A DNA stretch of 64,000 bases from Cyanodermella asteris (lineage: Eukaryota > Ascomycota > Lecanoromycetes > Ostropales > Stictidaceae): positions 502,245-566,244 of the forward strand of contig UYJD01000014.1 in assembly GCA_900618795.1 (NCBI GenBank), read 5' to 3'. The notes under the pieces are model-generated. The model was given only the letters and a program-made list of their open reading frames with translations, searched no databases and was not told the origin of the DNA. This document shows positions 10,364-21,310 of the stretch, piece after piece (the first letter of the stretch is position 1; every line of letters begins with the position of its first letter). The translations under genes and the position numbers were made by a program.

Positions 10364-11387
10364 TCAATCAGAATAGCACTGATAGCCACCGCTTCCACCA
10401 CACGCCACCATGTTTCGCACGCCGGCTGCAGTCATGCCATCATCCGTCACTGTGGCATTCCCCGGGTGCCTGTCGCAAAGCGTGCAAGTGCTGCTTCTGT
10501 AATCGAAGTTGAAACCAACACAGTCCACGTAGTGATCACACTGGGTGAGACAATCGTAGTACGTCGTACCAGGCTTCGACCAGGTGCAAGTCGATCCGCT
10601 GAACTTGCCACAGCTCTCTGTGTACTTGCATTCGCAGTAGTCATTTCCGGTGGCTTGTTTGGATGATGCAGTGCAGGTCGGATAATCAACCTCGTACGTC
10701 TGGGTTCCGTACGTCGTGGTTGCGACGACTTCCACCTCGGTCGTAGACGTAGCCGGAACTGTCGTCACTGGGGTCGGAAGCGTAGTCGTCGTCGTAATAG
10801 TGGTTGTCGGTGTTGGTACCGTGGTGTACGATTTACTCTGTCCCCAACACGAACATGCGGACGCGTATTTGACCGTTCCTGAGCACGCACTTGCGTACAC
10901 GGGCGTGGCAGTCGGACAATTCGTAGTCGGATCCGCCGCTGCCTTGATCGCCTGTATGACGGCTTGTGGCGGATTCAGCCAGTGGTCGAGCGGAGCCACA
11001 TCTCTCTTGAAAACTGGATAGGCGGAGCTGACGAGGGTTGTTGCAGCTGGGATGGTTTCTGTCTGCACCGTGCTGGTATAGGCGACTGTGGTAACGACCA
11101 CGGTCGAATAGAGTACCGCAGGTGTCACTGTGACGGTGCTGGTCTGGGTTGAGGTCGGTGGCGTCACGGTACATTGCTGGAAAGATTTGCATTCGGCGTA
11201 GTGTGTGGATGTTTGGGATCGGAAAGTTCCTGAGACAGCTCTGGCGCAGTCGTCCTGTGTTTTGCGGTCAGTCCAAGCAGCGTACTTCGAGATGTCGTAT
11301 TATGCGCACCGCTTTGCATGGTACCGCTGGCTCGGCGACAACGCCTTGCCAAAGGGCAGTCACGAGTAGGATCACGGATCCGATCAT
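10364..11387 (-). CDS. Secreted Thr/Val-rich protein with a C-terminal PAN/Apple-like Cys module
   Basis: Two-exon model: exon 1 11325-11387, exon 2 10364-11254, 317 residues. Exon 1 encodes a signal peptide (MIGSVILLVTALWQGVVAEPA). The intron 11255-11324 (GTACC..AACACAG, ACTGAC branch) joins it in frame to DDCARAVSGTFRSQ and then CKSFQQCTVTPPTSTQ, a layout common in secreted fungal proteins. Repeated TVTVT and TTTIT stretches suggest O-mannosylated linkers. The C-terminus has a dense Cys pattern (CTWSKPGTTYYDCLTQCDHY followed by DCVGFNFDY and CTLCDRHPG), which fits PAN/Apple domains that bind carbohydrate or protein. The protein probably acts at the wall or outside the cell; its ligand is unknown. 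The first exon is inferred from the signal peptide and splice signals. Confidence 0.75.
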
Positions 11388-12424
11388 GGCTGTGAAGGTT
11401 GATGGAGCTTCACGAACCAGCAAGTTTGCGGGAGCCAGCAGTTCTTATGACAGGCCCAACCATGTTGATCTCGTGCCGTCAGGTGTACCAGGAGCTCGGT
11501 CCACTTGCCGTGAGACCGGCTCGAAGTTTAACGTAGCAGTTCACGTTGGTGTCATAACTTGGAGTCAACATGTATGAGAGCAATACTCGTTGGTAACTTG
11601 GACATTGTCATTGTCAAGGCCACCTTTTCAACAGCTTGCTCGTCCAGGCTTTGCATTCACACAGGGCCATGGACCACGGAGACCTATGAATCGCATAGCA
11701 GTGTATACAGAAAATAGAGTTGGATCTCGAAAGTCGGGTGTGTAACAAGGGGAAGGAGATCCACCGACAGCAAGCTAAGCCGACCAACGGCGGTCATGCT
11801 GGAAGCTTGCATCGACGAGCCGTTGAGAGTCTCGTGACGATGCAGCAGTTGATTCGCCGGTCGGCCCCGTCGAGGAGGGAACTTGCTTGTGGCTTGCAGC
11901 TAGCTCTGGGAGCTGAGCAGCAGATTTGCCCGTTTCGGCGTTGGTGTTCCGACCAAAGCGCAGATCGTCTCAACCCCGCGCAATCTCGAAGCGCAATCGA
12001 AGCCAATCACCTTCTTCACTGCCACCTCGCTTTAGGCCCATGACTACGCTCCCTTTTGAATCCCAGTCAGCATCTGGTCATTGATGCAACTAGCCTGAGA
12101 GCTCCAGTACATTGTGGAAGAACGCAGGCTACGTGTGACTCTGCTGGACAGCCTGCCCCTTCAGTCCTGGACTAACAGATAAAATTGGATGCTAAGTAAA
12201 TAGCAGTTTGATGCTTTCATCACAAAGTGGCGCATGAGTCGCTATGCAATCATCGGTTCAATAAGTCGAAACTGGAAAGGACATTAATGAAACCGGCGAG
12301 CTTTTCTGTTGCTTCCTGCTCTTAACCTGGCAGACGTACATCGTCGTTTCTTGCTTCTGGCGCACCAGGGCGTCTTCCAGAATCTTATCAGAGAACCTCA
12401 TTGTATGTTAAAATACTTCTGAGG
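11388..12424. other. Intergenic, about 1.0 kb
   Basis: Divergent promoter region between the secreted PAN-like protein (minus) and the karyopherin (plus). A 107-codon frame at 11720-12043 shows no domain, signal peptide or splice context, and I do not call it. Confidence 0.4.
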
Positions 12425-15415
12425 ATGGAGAATGGGACTTTCATTACCGCCGAAGATATAATAGGCCTCGTTTTGCGATTCTGGTGTCAGCAAGGTAGAC
12501 TGACGCCCGAGGCCCTCCAAGCGACTGAAGCCACCTTAAGGTCCGTTCAGGATCGTTATCCTACCGAGATCAGGCTTCAGCTCGCCCGACAAATTTTCAG
12601 TCACAACAATGAGCAAGTCAGGTTCTTTGCAGCCAGCCTGTTCAGTGCGGTTGCGGCCGCTCCAGATGCCCCCAAACTCAAAGCGGAGTACATCGACCTT
12701 CTTGCTCGCGCAATAGAACGAGGCAGTTCGCAACTGGAGATCAGAAAGCTCTGCGATGCTGTCGCGATACTGTTCTGTACTTCGAGGGGATGGCAGGGGT
12801 GTTTCGACGATTACCTAGCCATATGTCTCCCAGCCTTCGTTGACTGTGACTACGGCCCTCATATGCAGGCCATTGCACACGCCAGTGGCCTCCTCCCTCT
12901 GCACGTTGCCTTGACCCTGAGCGATGCGCTGACAGAGCAGACAGGGCGATTAAATCAAGACGCCGCGCAAAACGACACTACAATGCAAGAATTTGCATCC
13001 AACGCGAAGCGAATGCTCCCCGTTGTATCGGCACTTCTCACAGTCGACGGGCTCGCAAATGAACTTGAGTCGCCACTGTCTGTCCTAAGAAGGATGATTG
13101 ATCATCCAGCTATCTCACTCCAAACCTCGATCAGCTTTGAGATCGACTTGGTCCAGATCTCGAAACAAGTCCTGGCTTTGCTCACTGCACCTATCAGGAA
13201 GAACTTGCGAGATGTCGCCAGCTTGGTCGAGGTGCTCTTAAAGAAGGCAGGTACACCAACTGGGTTCCCGGCGGGAATCATGGCCTACGTCACTGACCAT
13301 GACGATGGTGCTCTTTCAACGATCTTGAGACATCGTGGTGGTCAGCTCCAAGACGAGGTGACGATTTCTGGAGCGCAAGATCTGGTGCTTAGCATCGCGA
13401 ATCATGCTTTGGAGACGGAAGAAATATTCAAACATGCCGCTGATCATCGTTGGCGGCAAATACTTGACGTCCTCGTCTCAGAGTTTGGTCGTGAAGGCGC
13501 AGACGACGATGAGAAGTACTTTTCGTTCAGGTTGCTCGGATTCTGGAACGAATTTATCGATTCGGCAACTTTGGCTCTTGCCGATAGCGAGACATCTTAT
13601 GAAGCCACAGCTACAATACAGCAGGTCGTTATAGCAGCACTGATTCGCATCGTTCCATTCATTGTGGAATCAGACGACGATTCCGGAAGCGACAACCTTG
13701 CTCATCTGCGCCAGGAAGCTCATGAGGTGTTACTAGCCGTCTATTCCTTCTTCCAGACAAATCCTCCCTGTCCTCTTGTGATGACAAAGACATATTCCAG
13801 GCTCGCACGAGAGGAAAGACCTCACTACTGCATGTGGCTGCTATCTCTGGATGAGACTATATCGGAAGACCAAATTCCTGCCAATGCTCGGCTAGCAGCC
13901 TTCACCGTCGTCGCCGAGTATGCATCGAAGTCAGCTTCAAATGATGCGGCGATCGCAGTCCTTCTCAGTCTTCCTCATTTCGATGCAACCCAAGCCAAGA
14001 GCCCGTCAGACATCCGCCACACCACCAAATTCATCCATGCATATAGTTCATACTTTCAGCGACATCCCGGGACCCTTCTGTGCCTAATTGAGATACTATT
14101 TCAATTTCTTGGATGTGATGAAGAAGAGTTGAGACAGCTTGCCGCCCAAAGCCTTTCGTCAATCTGCCAGCATTGTCGTTTGGAGATGACGGCCCACGTT
14201 GGTGCCTTGTTGTACCGGTGCCAGAAGTCTCAGATGAATGAATCGAGACCTCTACTACTCGAGGCATGTGCAGCAGTCGCTTACGCCGCCGACCAGAATT
14301 CTCAAAATCGAGACACGATTGCGACGGTCGTTCAGTTCATCGAAGCAGATGTTGCAGCTTTTCTGGACATTGGACAAGAAAACATTGATGAAGATCAAGG
14401 AAGCAGAGCGGGCCTCAGAATTTTGGACTCAATTCGTCGATTTGGCTTAGCCATAAGCAAAGGCTCAGACCAAGCTTCCGCTATCGACATCGAAGGCGAA
14501 GACGTCGCCGCCGAGAGCGCCATCGTGCAGCATCAAGAAGTGCACCTGCAGCAGCGTCTAACCAGCTGTACTTCTCAGCTTCTTGGGAGCCGTCACATGA
14601 ACAACTCCGAAGCCGCCTTCCGTCTCGTATGCGACATATTTCTTGTGCAACAGCAATTCGCTGTTCCCATGATATTCGATTTTCCTGCGTCGCTCCATCT
14701 TGAGGTCATGCGCTTGTGTGTTGCGAAGCAGCTTGCAGCTGATTATGCACTCGCAACCTTCTCACAGGCCATCAAAGCCAAGAAACTTGGTCAAATCGGA
14801 CCGGTCGCGGAAGAAGCTTTTGCCTTCATACTACAGCATGTACACGAAAACGCCACCACCGCCATCGACCCCGACAGCCTGACCAACGCACTCGAGCTCA
14901 TCACCATCTTCATCACGAACTTTCCCATCATCGTTGCAAACAGCATAAGCGATTTTGCTACTTTACTCGGCCAATTGACCTATCTAATCACCCTGCCAGA
15001 ATCTCTGCCCAAGGCAGCGGTCTGCAACCTCTGGTTAGCACTGCTAGACGATACTCACAGTTTAGTATCTAACCTCCCAGTACAGCATCTAAACTTTCTT
15101 GTGTGGAACATCTGCAGTCAGATCGCTGGTGGTTTTCTGAAGCAGGACCTACCAATTCTTGCGGCGCTGGTTGGGAACCTGGTTGTCAAAGGACCGAACG
15201 TGCGAAGGATCTTCGAAGATGCTTTCAAAGAGTTACAGAGTCAGAATATGTTTGTCTCGGGCTGGGAAAGATTTGTGAGTCAGATCTTCATGTTGAGGGG
15301 TAAGAAGGCACAGACGAAGAATGTCATTACGGAGTTTTGGGAGTCGTGCGCAAAGGGTCCAGTCGCCGGGGAATATGCGGACGAATCTGACGAGGACATA
15401 ATCGTGCTTGACTAG
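12425..15415 (+). CDS. HEAT-repeat karyopherin (importin-beta family, Kap122/importin-13-like)
   Basis: The first ATG in this frame is at 12425 (MENGTFITAEDI), giving 996 residues, the usual size for a beta-karyopherin. The protein is alpha-helical throughout, with repeated paired helices. An N-terminal importin-N-like stretch has the typical hydrophobic pattern VRFFAASLFSAVAAA, followed by LEIRKLCDAVAILF and a Trp-containing turn. The C-terminus ends in an acidic tail (YADESDEDIIVLD). Such proteins carry cargo through nuclear pores under Ran-GTP control. Assignment to the Kap122/importin-13/transportin-3 branch rests on pattern similarity only, and the cargo is unknown. No introns are needed. 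The gene is flanked by divergent and convergent neighbours and stands alone. Confidence 0.6.
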   Translation: MENGTFITAEDIIGLVLRFWCQQGRLTPEALQATEATLRSVQDRYPTEIRLQLARQIFSHNNEQVRFFAASLFSAVAAAPDAPKLKAEYIDLLARAIERGSSQLEIRKLCDAVAILFCTSRGWQGCFDDYLAICLPAFVDCDYGPHMQAIAHASGLLPLHVALTLSDALTEQTGRLNQDAAQNDTTMQEFASNAKRMLPVVSALLTVDGLANELESPLSVLRRMIDHPAISLQTSISFEIDLVQISKQVLALLTAPIRKNLRDVASLVEVLLKKAGTPTGFPAGIMAYVTDHDDGALSTILRHRGGQLQDEVTISGAQDLVLSIANHALETEEIFKHAADHRWRQILDVLVSEFGREGADDDEKYFSFRLLGFWNEFIDSATLALADSETSYEATATIQQVVIAALIRIVPFIVESDDDSGSDNLAHLRQEAHEVLLAVYSFFQTNPPCPLVMTKTYSRLAREERPHYCMWLLSLDETISEDQIPANARLAAFTVVAEYASKSASNDAAIAVLLSLPHFDATQAKSPSDIRHTTKFIHAYSSYFQRHPGTLLCLIEILFQFLGCDEEELRQLAAQSLSSICQHCRLEMTAHVGALLYRCQKSQMNESRPLLLEACAAVAYAADQNSQNRDTIATVVQFIEADVAAFLDIGQENIDEDQGSRAGLRILDSIRRFGLAISKGSDQASAIDIEGEDVAAESAIVQHQEVHLQQRLTSCTSQLLGSRHMNNSEAAFRLVCDIFLVQQQFAVPMIFDFPASLHLEVMRLCVAKQLAADYALATFSQAIKAKKLGQIGPVAEEAFAFILQHVHENATTAIDPDSLTNALELITIFITNFPIIVANSISDFATLLGQLTYLITLPESLPKAAVCNLWLALLDDTHSLVSNLPVQHLNFLVWNICSQIAGGFLKQDLPILAALVGNLVVKGPNVRRIFEDAFKELQSQNMFVSGWERFVSQIFMLRGKKAQTKNVITEFWESCAKGPVAGEYADESDEDIIVLD

Positions 15416-15770
15416 TTGCCGGCATGATTTCGAGGACAGGCTCGGTCATAATATCTGTGGTCCAGCATCGGGGTCCTGTATGCCTTGTTATGCAGACATG
15501 GAACCACCTAATATAACTAATAGGCAGCAAATTATCTCGAAAATAGTTTCTCTTTGATTCTGCGCGATGATGTCCACTTTGGGCTTGGTGTTCCGACTGC
15601 TATGAGCTGCGACCCTGCCGGTTGATTCTGTATATACAATTTGCTCAACCTGCTCCAAACTTCCAGATCCGTCTCTTTCGCAAATTCGCGTCCATTTTGA
15701 TTGTTTTCGATTGCAAATGGACCCCCCTCGAGGTTCTCATCCCAAACGATCCCGGAACGAATTCCCAGAA
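15416..15770. other. Intergenic, 355 bp
   Basis: Convergent 3' regions of the karyopherin and the FUN14 gene; nothing else is seen. Confidence 0.5.
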
Positions 15771-16271
15771 TCAAAATTCCGCAAACGCAGCCAACGCAAA
15801 CGTGACCCCAAAACAGACCTTGAAAGCCACATTATCCCTGACCAGTCCCCGTACGTTGACCCCCTTGACCCACCCCTGTATCCTCTGCGTCGGCACCACG
15901 TGAACGCCCTTGAACTCCAAGTACTGCACGCCCGCCACCGCCGCCCCGATCAGGAACGTCAGCGTCCTGGAGAACATGCCGACCGCCAGCCCGCCGACGA
16001 GGCCGAGCAAGCTGCCGGAGCTGACTTGGCGGAAGATGGCCGGGTTGACTTTGTTGTCTTTCACAATCGGGTTCTTGGCGTCGTTTTGGTACGTGCGGAA
16101 GATGGAGGATGGGTAGGATGATGATGAGGAGCTGGAGTCGCAGAGGAGTGGCCGGGAGGTAAAGGGGCTGGATTGGCTGAGGAGCGTGCTGGTTAGGAGG
16201 GTGGTGGTGCCGAGGCCGAGGCCGAGGGTTAGGGCGCGGGGAGCGCGCGAGAGGAAGAGGAGGGTGGTCAT
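15771..16271 (-). CDS. FUN14-family mitochondrial outer-membrane protein
   Basis: 166 residues from the ATG at 16271; a longer upstream open stretch lacks homology and is probably leader. Residues 1-35 are Arg-containing, Leu/Thr-rich and Ser-rich, fitting a mitochondrial import or targeting segment. The core carries the FUN14 signature: SSGSLLGLVGGLAVGMFSR, then a second hydrophobic helix (LTFLIGAAVAGVQYLEFKG) and a third near the end (VAFKVCFGVTFALAAFAEF). In animals FUNDC1 is a mitophagy receptor with an LIR motif; in fungi the role is less clear. I see no obvious N-terminal LIR. Function in mitochondrial membrane organisation or mitophagy is family knowledge, not shown by this sequence. 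Confidence 0.8.
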   Translation of the reverse strand: MTTLLFLSRAPRALTLGLGLGTTTLLTSTLLSQSSPFTSRPLLCDSSSSSSSYPSSIFRTYQNDAKNPIVKDNKVNPAIFRQVSSGSLLGLVGGLAVGMFSRTLTFLIGAAVAGVQYLEFKGVHVVPTQRIQGWVKGVNVRGLVRDNVAFKVCFGVTFALAAFAEF

Positions 16272-17144
16272 GCTTGACAGATTTCTGGTCCGGAGGCAGA
16301 AGATGAAGGTCGATTGCGTGGGAGGAGAGGTGTTGGGACTTTGGCTTGGGGGTGAAGGGGGAGAGGTGGAGTGGATAGGATGGACGGTGAGGTGAAGCTT
16401 TGTGTTGAGAGTTGGATTGCAGCTGGTTTCGGTGACGATGTCATCGCTGTTCGGAGTTGGTCCGCTATGGAGTTGGTCTGTGCCGATTGAGCAGAGCCGC
16501 ATTCTGAAATGTCGGTTTCGTTCTTTTTTCTTCATGCCCTGTCATTGTTGATGTACGATTGTAGGCTTTTCAAATTCGAGAAGCGTGTTGCTTATGAGGT
16601 CCACGGAAGATCAGTCACAAGCTGGGATGCCCAAAGTTATAGACGTTGTCGATGCTGTCCTTGGATCGCTTTTTTGTAACATTCGCTTGGTGCCAATTGA
16701 TCCTTGGTCTTGATTATTACTAGCATGACACAACATAAATCGTGGAACGTGACCTCTCCCTCGTGACGATGTCGTTTGTAGGGTATCTGTGATAATACTG
16801 GAGCCTGGGGTCTACCTTGGAACAATTAAATTCAATTTAAGACGGTCACCAAGGGTTGAAAAGTCACTGTGCAAGCACACTGGAATGAACAATTCTGCGA
16901 GCGTCTCGATCTCAATCTCAATCATCCCTCGGGGTATATACAGGAAGCGACTGTATGAGAAGTATATACGAGAAAGAAAAAAAAATGTTCCAGGTACATT
17001 ATAATGCAAAGCATACCACCAAACGAATGCCAGTCGTTTCCCAGAAATCCCTCGACGCCAATGCCCCCGTCTGAACCAGTCTCACGCCATCATGCTTCGT
17101 AAAAATCTCAAAATGTATAGTTCGAGTCTATGGTGACGGTTTCC
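16272..17144. other. Intergenic, 873 bp
   Basis: Promoter of the FUN14 gene and terminator of the eqolisin gene. It holds a short CTCAAT-type microsatellite near 16909-16922 and A-runs near 16976-16984. No gene is seen. Confidence 0.4.
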
Positions 17145-18068
17145 CTATGAGCCGTAGGAGAACTGAAGGTCGGTAGCAGTGTCAATGTTCGCGTGGCAGA
17201 CAACGTTGTTGTTGGCGACCATGTCGACCAGCGTGCTACCAGCCAGGTTGACGCCTCCGTTCGTCGTGCCAGCGTTGCAGCCGCTCATGTGCACCGGCGT
17301 GAAGCTGCCAAACGGCACGAGGCCACCGGCGGAGAAGTCCTCGTAGATCCACTCGGCGTTGACGCCCTGGAGCGCGTTGTCGTTGCTGGGCGCGTTGAAG
17401 TTGTTGCTGTACTCCTGGCCCGTGTTCTGGTTCTTGAAGTAGACGTTGCCCGTCGTCGGGCCGTACGAGGTCACGACGCAGAAGATGGTGTCGCCGGGCG
17501 AGACGCTGAAGCCCGAGATCTCCGACTCCGGGTTGGGGAACCATTCGAACCAGGCGTTGGCGGACTGGTAGCTGGAGCCGTCGGAGTTGACGGTCACGGC
17601 CGAGGTGGTGCCCGCCTGCAGGATGGCGCCGCCGTATGTGTATCCGTCGATGCCGACCCACTGGCTGCCGTACCAGGTACCGGTCCCGGATTGTCCCGAT
17701 GGAGGGGACAGTGTCGGCATGGTCCAGGAAGCTTGGAGGGTGGTGAACTTCTGCCCGCTCGGTGCCGAGGTCTGCACGGCGCCGCACCAGTTGGAGGAGT
17801 AATCTGTGTTGAAGGTGGTGTTGCCCGTGGCGATGTTGACGTGGACTTGCGGGCCCTTGCCGCCCTTGTAGTCGGCGGGCACATTGGGATGCGACGCGCC
17901 GTCGCTAGAGTTGCCGCTGACGGCGGCGGCGCGAGCCATGTGGCCGGCGAGGTAGCGTTCCCGGCGAGCAGCGGCGACATCGCGGGAGGTCATGCCAGTG
18001 CCTGCAGCCGGAGCGGCGGTGGCGACTGTGGCGGCAAGGGCCGCCACGAGGGTGGTGGTGAAGTACAT
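17145..18068 (-). CDS. Secreted G1 (eqolisin) glutamic peptidase
   Basis: 307 residues from the ATG at 18068; the frame extends 15 codons upstream, but the signal peptide begins at this Met (MYFTTTLVAALAATVATAAP). A propeptide with basic sites (AAARRERY) precedes the mature enzyme. G1 landmarks: YSSNWCGAV at about 90-98, SQWVGIDG at 135-142, the catalytic Gln in AILQAG (Q151), and the catalytic Glu in NAEWIYEDF (E239). The Gln-Glu dyad is the family mechanism, active at acid pH. The protein should be exported and processed outside the cell. Two GCCARG sequences upstream (18117-18122 and 18236-18241) match the PacC consensus, which fits pH control but is weak evidence. The GC-rich opposite strand is also open for 318 codons, a shadow. 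Confidence 0.93.
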   Translation of the reverse strand: MYFTTTLVAALAATVATAAPAAGTGMTSRDVAAARRERYLAGHMARAAAVSGNSSDGASHPNVPADYKGGKGPQVHVNIATGNTTFNTDYSSNWCGAVQTSAPSGQKFTTLQASWTMPTLSPPSGQSGTGTWYGSQWVGIDGYTYGGAILQAGTTSAVTVNSDGSSYQSANAWFEWFPNPESEISGFSVSPGDTIFCVVTSYGPTTGNVYFKNQNTGQEYSNNFNAPSNDNALQGVNAEWIYEDFSAGGLVPFGSFTPVHMSGCNAGTTNGGVNLAGSTLVDMVANNNVVCHANIDTATDLQFSYGS

Positions 18069-19344
18069 GATGAAGGGGACGGGGGTATAAACGAGTACCA
18101 GAGGTATCAGCACGAGGCCAAGACAAGGAAAGTTGGGGCTGGCGGTTGATCGAGTGGATGGAAGAACACTAGGAGACGCGGATCTCTAGAAGATCTTATA
18201 CATGTAGACCTCAATGGTCGAGAGATGGGAGCAAAGCCAAGGGGGCGGATTCGACATGAGGCCGCAGGGCATGATCCACACCATCTGGACAGGATGACCA
18301 TAGAAAAGGGTTCCTCCATGTAGCAACGCGGCTCAGATATCCACGGCCGAGGCGCAACGTACTCGGCGACCAGCCATCAGCGGCGTCTGTCGACAAACGA
18401 GATCCCTGTACTCAAAGGCTGCCGGCCTCTCGGCATGGCGCTTTACACAAAACGGCATACAGCCAGACGGCAAAATTCTTCTGGAAAATCGGGAAGGAAA
18501 TGGAGGCATTCGGAGATGGACGAATGGGAAAGGGAGGATGGGCAGTGTACAACAGTCTTAGGACGAAGGTAAAGTAGCTGAAACAGTATCTGATCTCCGA
18601 AGGGAGGTGTGGGGATGATTTGGCTCACGGGATGTGGCTTGCTTAGGGTTCGACGGATCAAGAACGCATGAGAGGGAAAAAGAGCTTATTCGAGGAAGCT
18701 GAGATTTCTGAAAGTGAAGCAAAGTAGCAAACCCAGCAAAGCGACCTGCTGCCAGGTCGAGTTATACGGCACAGGTCGCACGAGCAGGCGACCGCGTGCC
18801 TGGCCGCGTGTCGATCTGGTAGTGAAGCTGGGACAGATCTCAAGGCGAAGCTCGCACGAGGACGACTTGGGCACGCGAGCCGACGCAGACAGCTTACTCT
18901 GGCTCGAGGCTGACAAAGTCGGTGGAGTTTGTCTTCGTGGCCGATAGGAGAAGCTGAGGCCGGCGGATCAGCGTGATCGACGCGCTCAGGTGGATGCTTC
19001 AAGTCGTTCTGCCGCCGCGATTCGCCAGCGCCGCTTGCGCAACCAAGCGGTAGCAATTAGCTCGGCGACCAATGCGCTTCCGTAGACGCTCACTGTCGCG
19101 CAGTCACCAGATCCGGTCAAGGGGGAACGTCTGCCATCGTGAGCTGGCAGCGAAGGGTGTGCGCCCAGCTAGGCCCGCATGTGCCGGTCGATCTGTGCAG
19201 CGACGATCCGCTCGATGGACTAGCTGTGGTGTGGTGGGGCGTGGTGAGTAAAGTATCCTTGTCCTTTATCATTATGCGATTGCATTATGTCTATCTGCGA
19301 CTCTATCGCTCCTCCTGCCCGTCTAGTGCCGCCGTGATGACTGA
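18069..19344. other. Intergenic, about 1.28 kb
   Basis: Promoter of the eqolisin gene and 3' region of the Dbp3 gene, both on the minus strand. The part at 18.7-19.05 kb is GC-rich with short open frames on both strands, none with recognisable content. I do not call a gene. Confidence 0.4.
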
Positions 19345-21207
19345 TTAGTCGTCGAACTTGATTTTCTCTGCCTTCTTGCCCGTGTCTTCCTTGTAAAAGG
19401 CCCCGTACGTGTCGTGCTGCTTTTTCTTGATGGTCGTGCCGAACTTCAGCAGCTCCTCCGGGACCGCCTGGTTTGCCGCCTTCAGCACTGCGATCAGCGA
19501 CCCCGAGTAGGCCTTGTCATGTTCGGTGAACATGGTGATGGCCAGCCCTTCGGCCCCAGCGCGCCCTGTGCGACCGATGCGGTGCACGTAGTCCTCGATG
19601 GTCAATGGAAAGGTCACGTTAAGCACCAATTTGACGTTGGGTATGTCCAAGCCGCGCGCCGCCACGTCCGTAGCCACAAGTAGTGGTGTCTCTCCAGACT
19701 TGAATCCTTCCAAAGCTTTGGTCCGCCGTTCCTGACTCAGATCGCCGTGGATGCCTGCAACCTTCATACCTCGGTGGTACAGAAAGTTCTCCACCCGACT
19801 AGCCTCTTTCTTGTATAGACAAAAGACAAGTATTCGGTCTTGTGCGTTCTTGCCCGACTGATACTGCTTGATCAGCTGCAACAGCCGTTGCTCCTTCGCC
19901 CGCGTGTCTACCACCTCGACGAGCTGCTTGATGCGGTTGTTTGCCCGCAACTCTCCGTCGGGATTGTCGGCGCCAATATTGATTCGTACCGGCTTATGCA
20001 TGAATGTCGCGGCAAGCTCGCGCACCGAAGGTGGCCAAGTGGCTGTGAACATGAGGGTCTGCCTGTTGCGACCTTTGCTGGCCATTCCGGTCGACGACGG
20101 GCTTGGCAGGGTCGACGAGATGATCTTTCTGATTTCTTGCTCAAAACCTTTGTCCAGCATGCGATCGGCTTCGTCAAGCACTACGTAGCTGACATTGCTT
20201 AGGTCAGCCGACCCTTCCTCGATCAGATCATTGAGTCGTCCGGGCGTAGCCACCACGATCTGCGCCGTCTTGAGGTCCTTCCGCTGTCCATCTTTGGGAA
20301 CGCCTCCATATACACATACGGCACCGAGACCTGCGGGCTTGCTTATTAGGATGATTTGTTCGTAGATTTGCACGGCCAGTTCGCGCGTCGGTGACACAAT
20401 CACTGCTCTAGCTGGCGAACCCTTTGTCTTGCCGCTGCCCTGTGCAGCCATGATATGTCGCACACAGGGTACACCGAAGGCCAGCGTTTTGCCTGAACCG
20501 GTCTCCGCAACACCGACGACATCCCGCCCTGAAAGCAGAAATGGCCATGCGGCCGACTGAATTGGCGTAGGGTTTTTGAAGGATGCGAAAATCTTGGGCT
20601 CCGGTGTCGCAGTGGTGGGAAGGTGGCTGAATGCAAGGATGGGCCGTAGTTTTGAATCTGTGCCTGCATCATTGATGGTAATATGGTTGTCGGAGAGAAA
20701 TTTGTCCACCTCAGATTGTGCTAGGGAGCTGAGGGTCGAGGACTGTTCGTATGCCAATGAGCTGTTTGAAGCTGTTCCATTTTGTCGTGGTATCTGCGCG
20801 CTTGCGCTGGGCTCTTCTACCTCCTGATCATCGACATCCTCCTGCTCGGCCTTTTTCAGGGCCTTGAGTCGCTTCTTCTCTGCTTTGCGAGCTTCTTTCG
20901 CTGCCCGCTTCGCCGCCTTTTCGTCCAGCTCTGCAGCAGGGTCGGCAGCAGGGCCGTCTTCGGAGGCGTCTGGCGCAGTAGCACCCTCTGTGACCTTCTC
21001 TCTTTCCTTGCGCTCCTTCTTTTCCTTCTTGAGTCGCTTCTTTTCTCGTCGTTCATCCTTGCTGAGCTTGGGTTCGGCCTCGGCGACTGTTGCGGCGTCG
21101 CTGGGCTGTTCTTTCAACTTTCTCTTCTTTTCCTTGCGGGGGAGATTCTCTACATTGATGGTGTTTGAGCTGGCGGCAGCTGCCTCGTCGGCTTTTCTTT
21201 TCGACAT
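19345..21207 (-). CDS. DBP3: ATP-dependent DEAD-box RNA helicase Dbp3 (ribosome biogenesis)
   Basis: 620 residues from the ATG at 21207. The first 130 residues are Lys/Glu-rich and highly charged ([15 protein letters not shown]), typical of nucleolar helicases. The helicase core shows motif I AETGSGKT (234-241), Ia PTRELAVQ (273-280), Ib TPGRL (321-325), II DEAD (345-348), III in the Dbp3-type form TATW (388-391), then [20 protein letters not shown] (511-523) and motif [10 protein letters not shown] (542-549). The C-terminus ([21 protein letters not shown]) is the Dbp3 hallmark. The family assists rRNA processing at site A3 and 60S assembly in the nucleolus. No introns. Confidence 0.95.
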   Translation of the reverse strand: MSKRKADEAAAASSNTINVENLPRKEKKRKLKEQPSDAATVAEAEPKLSKDERREKKRLKKEKKERKEREKVTEGATAPDASEDGPAADPAAELDEKAAKRAAKEARKAEKKRLKALKKAEQEDVDDQEVEEPSASAQIPRQNGTASNSSLAYEQSSTLSSLAQSEVDKFLSDNHITINDAGTDSKLRPILAFSHLPTTATPEPKIFASFKNPTPIQSAAWPFLLSGRDVVGVAETGSGKTLAFGVPCVRHIMAAQGSGKTKGSPARAVIVSPTRELAVQIYEQIILISKPAGLGAVCVYGGVPKDGQRKDLKTAQIVVATPGRLNDLIEEGSADLSNVSYVVLDEADRMLDKGFEQEIRKIISSTLPSPSSTGMASKGRNRQTLMFTATWPPSVRELAATFMHKPVRINIGADNPDGELRANNRIKQLVEVVDTRAKEQRLLQLIKQYQSGKNAQDRILVFCLYKKEASRVENFLYHRGMKVAGIHGDLSQERRTKALEGFKSGETPLLVATDVAARGLDIPNVKLVLNVTFPLTIEDYVHRIGRTGRAGAEGLAITMFTEHDKAYSGSLIAVLKAANQAVPEELLKFGTTIKKKQHDTYGAFYKEDTGKKAEKIKFDD

Positions 21208-21310
21208 TCTGAAGCGGTACGGTGCAATGTGCAATGTGTGAGCGCAATACGGTGCGGCAAGTTTTCGCGGCGCAAGACTCGGGTGCCGCAACTTTTTCTG
21301 CTGTTATCTC

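Noticed and set aside
11720-12043. 107-codon plus-strand frame in the karyopherin promoter
   Set aside because: No domain, no bias and located in a divergent promoter region.
17193-18149. 318-codon plus-strand open frame opposite the eqolisin gene
   Set aside because: GC-rich shadow of the protease gene. The minus strand has the signal peptide and catalytic motifs; this strand has no recognisable domain.
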